Shown here: one piece after another, positions 9,068 through 17,279 of the stretch
Layout: each line of letters begins with the position of its first letter
Position numbering within the stretch: the stretch's first letter is position 1
Assembly: GCA_019308745.1 (NCBI GenBank)
Contig: JAFDHO010000009.1
Coordinates: 1 to 64,000 of the forward strand
Length of the DNA stretch: 64,000 bases
Origin: Deltaproteobacteria bacterium
GTDB lineage: Bacteria; Desulfobacterota; DSM-4660; Desulfatiglandales; HGW-15
Direction of reading: 5' to 3'
The notes under the pieces: model-generated
The model's database searches: none
What the model was told of the DNA's origin: nothing
Seen by the model: the letters and a program-made list of their open reading frames with translations, nothing else
Translations under genes and position numbers: made by a program

Positions 9068-9973
9068 ATGACTGAGAAAGAGCAAATAAGGTCCCTGTTG
9101 AAGCAAGCGGAAATGTACAGGTCACAGGGCCTCCTTGCGGAAGCCAAAATGAGTTATCTAAAGGCCGTTCGAATTGTCAAGAAAAGCGGGACACTGGCCG
9201 GGAATAAAGACATCATAAGGGCCATCGCAAAAAGGATCCGGGGCATTGAAAAAGAGATCAAAGAAATCAATGAAGACGAGGGAAAACCGGAATTGACCCC
9301 CGAGGTGCAAGCCTTGATCACCAAGTTGTTTGCGTTCTCAAAGGACCATGAGACGGCCGCTATAGAGGGGGCAGTGGCGCTGGCCAAATTCGGTCAATAT
9401 GACAAGGCCCTTGTTGAGTTCAAGAGGTTATTGCAGCTGGGAGTATTACCCCTTGTGGCCGCAAAAAACATCCTCAGGTGTTACTTGAGCCTCTCTTCAC
9501 CCGAATCAGCGGTCAATCAGTTGAAACTATGGATATCGGAGAACGCTTTCTCAAGCCGGTATTTGGTGAACCTGCACAATTTCCTGGGAGATCTCTTTGA
9601 AAAGCGCGGCATAGACATGGAACTCCCCGAAGTGGCGGTTCAACCTTCTGACAACGATTCCTCACCGGACAAGGAGATGGAAATACTTGACATATCCCTG
9701 GTGAGCATAAAACTGGACAATGGGCCTAGGAAAGGCGCTGTCATGGAGTATGATGTCAACTTCCAAACCGGAAACACTATCAGCATTATGATCCCTGCCG
9801 ATCAGAAAGACATTATCGAGGCCTTGAAGCCAGGGACTCGACTTCCTGAGATGCAGTGCTATTCACTGCTGGCCGTATTCAATGGCAGTGGGACGGTCTC
9901 CGGCCTGAACAGGATTGCTTCAGGTCCAAAGAAAGGAAATTACACTCTTGATGTGACGATCAATGGATCCTAG
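9068..9973 (+). CDS. Hypothetical helical-repeat (TPR-like) protein with C-terminal beta-rich domain
   Basis: 301 aa; helical N-terminus MTEKEQIRSLLKQAEMYRSQGLLAEAKMSYLKAVRI, C-terminus VSIKLDNGPRKGAVMEYDVNFQTGNTISIMIPADQ. Confidence 0.6.
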   Translation: MTEKEQIRSLLKQAEMYRSQGLLAEAKMSYLKAVRIVKKSGTLAGNKDIIRAIAKRIRGIEKEIKEINEDEGKPELTPEVQALITKLFAFSKDHETAAIEGAVALAKFGQYDKALVEFKRLLQLGVLPLVAAKNILRCYLSLSSPESAVNQLKLWISENAFSSRYLVNLHNFLGDLFEKRGIDMELPEVAVQPSDNDSSPDKEMEILDISLVSIKLDNGPRKGAVMEYDVNFQTGNTISIMIPADQKDIIEALKPGTRLPEMQCYSLLAVFNGSGTVSGLNRIASGPKKGNYTLDVTINGS

Positions 9974-10165
9974 CTAGCCGGGGGCGACAGGGTGTACTCG
10001 TCTCGCGCACCTTGCCCTAACTCGTGACCTTGACCAAGGGAGGCCCGTGGGCTCGAAACCCGTCACCCCGCTCCGGTTCCGATGATAGGACAGAGACCTG
10101 GGCACCATTCGAGCAATTTCTGTAGCTCGAGATAAAGGACCGAGAGAGGAGACCCATCACATTCT

Positions 10166-10780
10166 ATGGCAATATTCAATGCAAAAGAAAGAGTTATAGA
10201 ATGCAAGATAGTATACTACGGACCGGGAAGAGGCGGCAAGACGACGAACCTGGAGTACATCTTTAAGGCAGGCAAGAAATACGCCACCAGCGACATGATC
10301 TCTATTGATACCAAGGGCGATCGGACCCTTTACTTCGATTTCTTGCCCCTGGGGCTGGGGAAGATAAGGGGGTGCGATGTAAAGGTTCAGCTCTACACGG
10401 TCCCTGGCCAAGTGAAGTATGTATCTACCAGAAAGCTGGTCCTGAAGAATGTGGATGGAATCGTTTTTGTCGCGGACTCCCTTGAAATTCGTAGAAAGGC
10501 AAATATCATGTCGTTGAAGGATCTGCAGCAAAACCTCGCAGAGCAAGACATGAGCATTTTCAAGGTGCCGCTTGTCATGCAGTACAACAAGAGGGATCTC
10601 GCCGAGCAGGGTATACCAGTCCTACCGATGGAGGTCCTTGAGAAGGACCTCAACAGAAAACTTGGGGCACCTTCTTTCCCTGCCAGCGCCTTGAAAGGGA
10701 AAGGAGTGGGTGATACGCTAAAAAAGTGTCTCGTACTCACCTTGCGCCACTTGCAAAACGAGCTTTCTTGGGCTGAGTAG
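10166..10780 (+). CDS. MglA-like small Ras-superfamily GTPase
   Basis: P-loop GPGRGGKTTNLEYIF, LYFDFLPLGLG, YTVPGQVKYVSTRKLVLKNVDGIVFVADS, NKRD motif. Confidence 0.9.
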   Translation: MAIFNAKERVIECKIVYYGPGRGGKTTNLEYIFKAGKKYATSDMISIDTKGDRTLYFDFLPLGLGKIRGCDVKVQLYTVPGQVKYVSTRKLVLKNVDGIVFVADSLEIRRKANIMSLKDLQQNLAEQDMSIFKVPLVMQYNKRDLAEQGIPVLPMEVLEKDLNRKLGAPSFPASALKGKGVGDTLKKCLVLTLRHLQNELSWAE

Positions 10781-10791
10781 TTGAATAAGTT

Positions 10792-11967
10792 ATGTCGAGC
10801 AAAACCGTACTAAGAGGGGAATTGACCTTCCTGGGCCTCCCGGACCTCTTTCAGATCTTGGGCTCGGCCAAAGGCACAGGCCTCCTGAAGATTACCAGTC
10901 GGTTCAACCCCGATACAGCACGGATCTACTTCCTAAACGGAAACCCCGTGAATGGCTCAAACGGGCAGCTGCGCGGCTTGAAGGCCGTTTACTCCCTCTT
11001 TGGATGGACCGAAGGGGCCTTTGAATTCAGTGAAGAAAAGGTGCGGGTTGAAAGAGCCATCAAGAAGAGCAGGATGGAGATCATTCTTGATGCCCTGAAG
11101 ATGTTGGACGACGGAGTGATAAAGAAGGTGGGCCCGCCCGCGGTGTCTGAGGGCACCGTATCTGGAAAAGACGGTCAGGAAAAGGCCCCCTCCCTGCCGG
11201 TTGTCAAAGGACCCCTGCCTGACTACCTCTACATTATAGAAGAAGAGGAATATCGGGAGGGAGAACATATTGTCAAGGAAGGCGGCTTTGGCAAATGGAT
11301 TTGGGTTGTTCTCGAGGGGCAAGTGAAGATCACGAGAGACACGGATAAGGGCCCACTGACCTTAGCCCTGGTTGGAGAAGGGAGCTTCATAGGAACCTTT
11401 TCCTCCTTTCTCTTCAAGGAGACCGCTCGAAGTGCCACCGCTACAACCATGGGGGAGGTCAGGTTGGGCCTATTGGATAATGAACGCCTCGCCGGTGAAT
11501 ACGAGAGCCTGCAATCGGAAGTCCGAAAGCTCCTGATCAGCCTCGATCGGAGACTGAGAAAGATCACGGACAGAGTCGTTGATCTCGCCATGAAGAAAGA
11601 CCCTTTGAGCGCACTCATAAAAGGGAAAAGGGTCATCATGAAGAGGGGCTCCCAAGAGGAGGGGCTTTACATGATAAACCAAGGAGAAGCCCTTGTCGTT
11701 GGGAAATCCTCAAAGCGCCACATCCCTCTCTTGCGCCTCGAAAAAGACGACTTTTTTGGTTCAATCCCCTTCCTGGATTATGCCCAGGAACCGGGCTCCG
11801 CATCCGTCTTGGCCTCGGAGGACCTGGAGATCATCGAGCTTAAGCTCGCGCCCCTTCAAGAGGCATACGAAAAAGTCCCCGAGATTCTGAAGAACCTGGC
11901 AAACAATATCTCCACTAATATCGCCATGACGACCGGTCTGCTTTACCGCATGATAGAACGCGGATAA
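10792..11967 (+). CDS. DUF4388 (PATAN) domain protein with two cNMP-binding-like domains
   Basis: LRGELTFLGLPDLFQILGSAKGTGLLKIT...ARIYFLNGNPVNGSNGQLRGLKAVYSLFGWTEGAFEF; then two double-stranded-beta-helix-like segments (about aa 145-260 and 275-380). Confidence 0.8.
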   Translation: MSSKTVLRGELTFLGLPDLFQILGSAKGTGLLKITSRFNPDTARIYFLNGNPVNGSNGQLRGLKAVYSLFGWTEGAFEFSEEKVRVERAIKKSRMEIILDALKMLDDGVIKKVGPPAVSEGTVSGKDGQEKAPSLPVVKGPLPDYLYIIEEEEYREGEHIVKEGGFGKWIWVVLEGQVKITRDTDKGPLTLALVGEGSFIGTFSSFLFKETARSATATTMGEVRLGLLDNERLAGEYESLQSEVRKLLISLDRRLRKITDRVVDLAMKKDPLSALIKGKRVIMKRGSQEEGLYMINQGEALVVGKSSKRHIPLLRLEKDDFFGSIPFLDYAQEPGSASVLASEDLEIIELKLAPLQEAYEKVPEILKNLANNISTNIAMTTGLLYRMIERG

Positions 11968-12090
11968 TCACGAAAACGCAGTGCTGTCTTGAACACGGGC
12001 CGTTGCCCAAGAGCTTAGTGCTGCAGTTACCTCGGGATAGGCCGGCTTGAATCGCTCGATAGAACCTCTTTGTTTCCATAGTGGTTAAGG

Positions 12091-13017
12091 ATGATCGTTC
12101 AAATCTATGAAATACAGACCCCACATGAGGCGGAGAATTGCGCCCGGCTTGGTGTAGACCATATCGGATGTGTCCTTTTTCCAGAGGAAGAGGGCCAGGA
12201 CCGGAACCTGAAAGAGGTAATGCGGGTTTCAAGGGAAGCTGGATTGAAAAGCAGTCTCTTGCCCCTTTTTCAAGAAAGGGATCTGGTCTGGAGGGCAATC
12301 GAAGATTACTCTCCTGATTATGTTCATTTCTGCCAGAGCCTGACAAACCATCTCGGACAACCCGCGGGAATCGAGGATCTGGTCTCTTTTCAGGCCGACT
12401 TCAAGGAATCATTTCCACAGACAGGCATTATTCGGACCCTGCCTGTTCCAAGAAAGGGATACGGCACCTTTTCCTTCCCCCATCTCGAGGTCCTTCGGTC
12501 TTTGGAGGAAGTGAGCGATTTTTTTCTCCTGGATACATGGATAGAGAAGGAACCTGTAAAGGGCTTCATAGGTATTACCGGGAGGATTTCGAACTGGAGC
12601 GCGGCACGAGAGATCGTGCTCAACAGTAGGATCCCTGTGATCTTGGCAGGAGGGATATCTCCGGAGAATGCCCATGAGGCCGTGTTGAGCGTTGTCCCGG
12701 CAGGCATAGATAGCTGCACCTGGACCAACAGGGTTGACAAGGAAGGAAACCCTATCCGCTTTCAAAAGGACTTCAACAAGGTGGAAGCGCTCGTGAAGGA
12801 GGCCAGGAGGGCGGAGCAGGCCCTCGAAAACATGAAAGACCATATAGAAGAGACGCTCACCCGCCTTAAGGCAGAACTGGCTGAAAGAGAAGCAGCTCTT
12901 CCAGCCCACTCGATTCGCCCCCATCAGTTGCTGCTGATCGAGGACCTTGAAGATCAGATTGCACAAAAGGAAAAAGAGCTTGCCTGCCTTGAATTGGCTG
13001 TCTCCATAGGAAGGTAA
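12091..13017 (+). CDS. Phosphoribosylanthranilate isomerase-like TIM-barrel protein with C-terminal coiled coil
   Basis: EAENCARLGVDHIGCVLFPEE, FFLLDTW, ILAGGISPENAHEAVLSVVPAGIDSCTWTN resemble TrpF; C-terminal Glu/Lys heptad region. Confidence 0.65.
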   Translation: MIVQIYEIQTPHEAENCARLGVDHIGCVLFPEEEGQDRNLKEVMRVSREAGLKSSLLPLFQERDLVWRAIEDYSPDYVHFCQSLTNHLGQPAGIEDLVSFQADFKESFPQTGIIRTLPVPRKGYGTFSFPHLEVLRSLEEVSDFFLLDTWIEKEPVKGFIGITGRISNWSAAREIVLNSRIPVILAGGISPENAHEAVLSVVPAGIDSCTWTNRVDKEGNPIRFQKDFNKVEALVKEARRAEQALENMKDHIEETLTRLKAELAEREAALPAHSIRPHQLLLIEDLEDQIAQKEKELACLELAVSIGR

Positions 13018-13977
13018 ATGGAAAAACGACCCCTTGGAATCTCCGGCATCTATGTGACCCCCATAATCATGGGGACCTGGCAAGCAGGCAAGGCCATGTG
13101 GTCCGGGGTCAAGGATTCGGAATCTCGCGAGGCCATACGACGCGCCTACGAGGCCGGGATCACCACCTTTGACACAGCCGAGGCATACGGTAACGGGCAC
13201 AGCGAGAGATTGCTGGGTAAAACCCTGGCCGATGTGAGAGAGAGCACCGTCTATGCAACAAAGGTCTCCCCAAACCACCTGAACTACCCCCAAGTGCTGG
13301 CGGCCTGTGACAGGTCGCTCAAGAACTTAAGGACGGACTATATTGACCTCTACCAGATTCATTGGCCGGCCGGTTCCTGGGGCGGCAAAAGGGTCCCTAT
13401 AGAGGAAACCATGGAGGCGTTGAACGACCTAAAGGAAAAAGGGAAGATCAGAGCCATAGGCGTATCAAATTTCTCACTAAGTCAGCTTCAAGACGCATGC
13501 AGGCATGGAAGAATAGACAGCCTTCAACCCCCCTATTCTCTCTTCTGGCGGCATGCCGAAAGGGATCTTATCCCCTTTTGTCTTGAAAACCGCATCACCC
13601 TGTTAGCCTATTCTCCACTGGCGCAGGGGCTTCTAACGGGCAAATTCGGACCTCAGCACACGTTCCCCCCGGGAGACAACAGATCAAGAAACAAGCTATT
13701 CAAGGGAAAGAACATGGACAGGGCACAGGCAGCCCTCCGGAGACTCCGACCAATTGCAGAAAGACACGGGGCGACCCTGGCTCAATTGGCATTATGCTGG
13801 GTAATCGCCCATCCCCGGACCTGCGCCGTCGTGGGGGCCAGCAAGGCAAATCAGGTCCTGGAGAATGTCCGGGCAGCCGGCCTGCGTATTACCGAGGCGG
13901 ACCTCCGGGAAATGGATTCCATCAGCCGCATCGTTACGGATCACCTGGATGACGATCCAGTCCTATGGGATACTTAG
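13018..13977 (+). CDS. Aldo/keto reductase
   Basis: TFDTAEAYGNGHSERLLGKTL, YIDLYQIHWP, IRAIGVSNFSLSQL, AYSPLAQGLLTGKF motifs; start immediately follows preceding stop. Confidence 0.93.
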   Translation: MEKRPLGISGIYVTPIIMGTWQAGKAMWSGVKDSESREAIRRAYEAGITTFDTAEAYGNGHSERLLGKTLADVRESTVYATKVSPNHLNYPQVLAACDRSLKNLRTDYIDLYQIHWPAGSWGGKRVPIEETMEALNDLKEKGKIRAIGVSNFSLSQLQDACRHGRIDSLQPPYSLFWRHAERDLIPFCLENRITLLAYSPLAQGLLTGKFGPQHTFPPGDNRSRNKLFKGKNMDRAQAALRRLRPIAERHGATLAQLALCWVIAHPRTCAVVGASKANQVLENVRAAGLRITEADLREMDSISRIVTDHLDDDPVLWDT

Positions 13978-14043
13978 AATTCACCGGAATGTTCTTGATC
14001 TGAATGGAGGATAGTGATGTGGCAGAATACGGTAACAGACCTT

Positions 14044-14184
14044 TCAGGCTTGATCACTTGCGGATAATTCCCTCAATGCTTCTGCATTCTTCTTGATCCG
14101 TTTCATATCCGCCTTGAGATTGGCCTTGTTCGGCCTCTTTTTCCTGTCTCGAATTCGACTAACTTTTTTCGTCTTGGATGCCAT
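14044..14184 (-). CDS. Small basic protein (46 aa), not in ORF track
   Basis: Manual translation: MASKTKKVSRIRDRKKRPNKANLKADMKRIKKNAEALRELSASDQA*; upstream purine-rich AAGGGGGT. Confidence 0.65.
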   Translation of the reverse strand: MASKTKKVSRIRDRKKRPNKANLKADMKRIKKNAEALRELSASDQA

Positions 14185-14244
14185 TGTCGAAATACCCCCT
14201 TAGACCGGTATTCTCTAAAGATTTGTGCTCTTTTCTTTCAATGA

Positions 14245-14367
14245 TTATTGCGTTCCTGGAGCCTGCTGTGCGAGGCGCTCCTTTGCCCTCTGCTTCAATC
14301 TCTTCTGTCTTCTCCGTCTTCTCCGCTCAATCTCCCTGCGCCGCTCGATCTTCTTGTGCCGACCCAT
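14245..14367 (-). CDS. Small Arg/Lys-rich protein (40 aa)
   Basis: MGRHKKIERRREIERRRRRRQKRLKQRAKERLAQQAPGTQ*; strong SD GGAGGT upstream of this internal ATG; the 103-aa track ORF is an upstream extension. Confidence 0.6.
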   Translation of the reverse strand: MGRHKKIERRREIERRRRRRQKRLKQRAKERLAQQAPGTQ

Positions 14368-14483
14368 AGGCCCCCACCTCCTCGCATAAGGCTTTCTCCC
14401 CCATAGGATACGAATCACCTTGGGAAAGTTGACTATGTAACCAAATCCTTTCCCAATAGTCAACATGAAAATGGACTCCTGCG

Positions 14484-14520
14484 GTGAAGTTCCCACGGCA
14501 GGAGCCCGGGGAATCCGTGA
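14484..14520 (+). repeat. Dispersed hairpin repeat, degenerate copy D
   Basis: GTGAAGTTCCCACGGCAGGAGCCCGGGGAATCC versus copy A GTGAAGCTCCCCCGGCAGAAGCC-GGGGCATCC. Confidence 0.45.
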
Positions 14521-14737
14521 CAGAATTTGCTGTTGACCTGGCAACAAACTTTTCATATATTCCCAAGGGTTCCCGGACTATTCTCTCGAGGTCGGGACTA
14601 TCTTGTCGGGCTTCTCCATTTCGCCTGGAGCCCAACAGAGGCGAGGAAGCCGGGCGTCGTATCTCTTGTTTCTTGACACCATTGAAGACCTGCCAACCCC
14701 CGTGCATGGGGGAAGTCTACTAGATGAGGATAATGCC

Positions 14738-15646
14738 ATGAAAAAAGCAGATGAAAAAGATATCTCCCTGGTCGATTTCAATCCCAGGACAGACCAGATG
14801 ACGGAGTTGTGGTTCCAGGACAGTATCGAGTTCGGACACGGATGCAGCCTGCACATAAAGATCAAGAATGTCCTTTTCCATTACAAGTCAAAGTTCCAGG
14901 AAATCATTATCATGGAGACTGAAAAGATGGGCAGAATGCTGGCCATAGACGGGATCACCATGCTCACGGAATTCGATGAATTCGCTTACCACGAAATGAT
15001 CGTCCACGTGCCACTCCTGGTCCATCCTGACCCGAGAAAGGTCCTCGTTATCGGAGGCGGAGACGGGGGCACTGTCCGTGAAATCATCAAACACCCGGAG
15101 GTTCAAGAGGTTCATGTGTGCGAGATCGACGAGGAGGTAGTCAGGGCATGCCGGGAATACTTGCCCTCCCTGGCCTCGTCCTTTGACGACCCGAGGGTGA
15201 AGGTCTTCTATGAAGATGGGGCCAAGTACGTAAAGGAGTCTCCAGGCTCCTATGACGTGATCATTGTTGACTCCACGGACCCCTTGGGCCCTGGCCAGAT
15301 CCTCTTTCAGAGGGAGTTCTACGAGGACATGAAGGGGGCGCTCCTGGACCAGGGGATAGCCGTGACACAGTGCGAATCCATGTACCTCCACCAACATGTC
15401 ATAAGAGGAGTCTATTCCTTTGCAAAGGACATCTTTCCAAGACTGGGCTACTATTTCACCATGGTGCCCACCTATCCAAGCGGGCTCATAGGCTTCTATT
15501 TCTGTTCCCTGTCCCGGGATCCCGTTTCAGATATCGACGAGGACCGTGCAAGGACCTTGAAAGGCCTCAAATACTACACTCCGGAACTGCATCGGTCTTC
15601 CTTCACTTTGCCTCGATTCGCAACGGAGTTCTTCCGCCCCGAGTAA
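14738..15646 (+). CDS. speE: Spermidine synthase
   Basis: LWFQDSIEFGHGCSLHIKIKNVLFHYKSKFQEI, MLAIDGITMLTEFDEFAYHEMIVHVPL, VLVIGGGDGGTVREI, VIIVDSTDPLGPGQILF. Confidence 0.95.
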   Translation: MKKADEKDISLVDFNPRTDQMTELWFQDSIEFGHGCSLHIKIKNVLFHYKSKFQEIIIMETEKMGRMLAIDGITMLTEFDEFAYHEMIVHVPLLVHPDPRKVLVIGGGDGGTVREIIKHPEVQEVHVCEIDEEVVRACREYLPSLASSFDDPRVKVFYEDGAKYVKESPGSYDVIIVDSTDPLGPGQILFQREFYEDMKGALLDQGIAVTQCESMYLHQHVIRGVYSFAKDIFPRLGYYFTMVPTYPSGLIGFYFCSLSRDPVSDIDEDRARTLKGLKYYTPELHRSSFTLPRFATEFFRPE

Positions 15647-15661
15647 GCCCGAGATGCGCCT

Positions 15662-16492
15662 TCAGGCATGTTTCACAACCCGCTTCTTTCTGCCCTTTAC
15701 CGAATCAATTACAAGGGAAATGAAGAAGCCGACCCCTGCAACGAGGATGATCGTTGCGCCGGAAGTGAGATCAAAGGTGTAGGAGAGCCATATCCCGGCC
15801 AGAGTAAACAGCATGCCCAGAATTGTGGCAAGGAGCATCATCCTGCCCAGAGACTTTGTATATCTTTCCGCAATGTAAGGCGGTATGGTCAAGAGGGCAA
15901 TGACAAGGACCAGGCCGACCACCCGAATTATCAAGACGACCGAAAGTGATATCAATCCCATGAGAAGGAAATAGAGGGCCTTCACGGGCACGCCAACGAC
16001 AAATGAAAACTCCTCATCATAGGACATGGCCAGAAATTCCTTGTAGAACACCAAAACCACTGACAGGACAAGAATTCCAAGGCACAACATAAAGACGATG
16101 TCCACCAGGGGTACGGAGAGAATGCTGCCGAAGAGATAGCCCATGAGGTCTGCGTTGTAGCCGGGTGTCAGATCCGTCAGAAGTATGCCTACGGCCATTC
16201 CAACAGCCCACAGCACTCCTATGATTGTGTCGGATCTCTCTCTCCTCTTGAAGCTGGTAAAAGCCATAATCATGGCGAAAAGGATGGAAAACAGCGCTGC
16301 CCCGGCCAGGGGAGGAATCTTTGTGTAGAAGGCCAACCCGATGCCCCCGAAGGCGGCGTGAGCAATACCTCCGGATATGAAGACGATCCTGTTGACGACC
16401 ACAAGGGTGCCGATGATCCCACAGATCATGCTGACGAGGGCCCCAGCAAGCAGGGCGTTCCTCATGAACTCAAGATGCAGGGCCTCCCACAC
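15662..16492 (-). CDS. znuB: Metal (Zn/Mn-type) ABC transporter permease
   Basis: ABC-3 family: IVFISGGIAHAAFGGIGLAFY, GYNADLMGYLFGSILSV, IIRVVGLVLVIALLTIPPYIAERYTKSLGRMM; GTG start after the znuC stop is proposed. Confidence 0.88.
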   Translation of the reverse strand: MWEALHLEFMRNALLAGALVSMICGIIGTLVVVNRIVFISGGIAHAAFGGIGLAFYTKIPPLAGAALFSILFAMIMAFTSFKRRERSDTIIGVLWAVGMAVGILLTDLTPGYNADLMGYLFGSILSVPLVDIVFMLCLGILVLSVVLVFYKEFLAMSYDEEFSFVVGVPVKALYFLLMGLISLSVVLIIRVVGLVLVIALLTIPPYIAERYTKSLGRMMLLATILGMLFTLAGIWLSYTFDLTSGATIILVAGVGFFISLVIDSVKGRKKRVVKHA

Positions 16493-16493
16493 C

Positions 16494-17255
16494 TCACTCC
16501 TCCTTGTGGACAGGCAGCACCCTGTGGGGGACACCATGTGCTATGAGATCAACAGGGCACTGATAGGCCATGTCAATCATTTCTTGTGTGATCTTTCCCC
16601 CTTCATGGAATATGAGATATTGATTCACGCAGGCTATGGACTTCATGTGGCTGGAGACCACGCCGATGTCATGGGTAATGATGACGATGGTCACTGACCT
16701 GTTGAGTTCATGGAAAAAATCGTAGAGGTCCGTCTGGAAGTCTGGATCAACACTGGCGGTGGGCTCATCCAGGAACAATATGTCCGGCTCGGCGGCGAGG
16801 GCCCGGGCTATGAATACGCGCTGCCTTTGTCCCACGGAAAGCTTACCTATGGGTGCGGATCGGTGCTCCCACATGCCCATTTCCTCTAAGAGACGTGCGA
16901 CCTTGTCCCGGTCCTCCTGTCCGTACTTTCTTCCCAGGGGAGACCTGCCTATTCTCCCCATGAGAGCCACGTCCATCGCTGAAATGGGAAACCCCAAGTT
17001 GAAGCTCAGATCCTGGGGAACATATCCCATCCGGTGCCTGACCTCGCGGGGTGATTGCCCAAGAATCCTAACGCTCCCCTTGTCAGGCTTCAGCAGGCCG
17101 AGCATGAGCTTCAAAAGTGTGGTCTTTCCGCCCCCATTCGGTCCGATTATGCCAAGGAATTCCCCCTGTTCGAGCTTGAGGTTGACGTCCCTCAGCACCT
17201 CGGTATCATCATAGGCAAAACTCAGGTCTTCTATCTCTATTGCATAGGCTCTCAT
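16494..17255 (-). CDS. znuC: Metal ABC transporter ATP-binding protein
   Basis: GPNGGGKTTLLKLMLGLL (Walker A), LSVGQRQRVFIARAL, ILFLDEPTASVD. Confidence 0.9.
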   Translation of the reverse strand: MRAYAIEIEDLSFAYDDTEVLRDVNLKLEQGEFLGIIGPNGGGKTTLLKLMLGLLKPDKGSVRILGQSPREVRHRMGYVPQDLSFNLGFPISAMDVALMGRIGRSPLGRKYGQEDRDKVARLLEEMGMWEHRSAPIGKLSVGQRQRVFIARALAAEPDILFLDEPTASVDPDFQTDLYDFFHELNRSVTIVIITHDIGVVSSHMKSIACVNQYLIFHEGGKITQEMIDMAYQCPVDLIAHGVPHRVLPVHKEE

Positions 17256-17279
17256 GGCCGTGTGGAGACCTTCTTAGGT

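Noticed and set aside
12409-13293. 294-aa minus-strand ORF
   Set aside because: Antisense to the TrpF-like and aldo/keto reductase genes.
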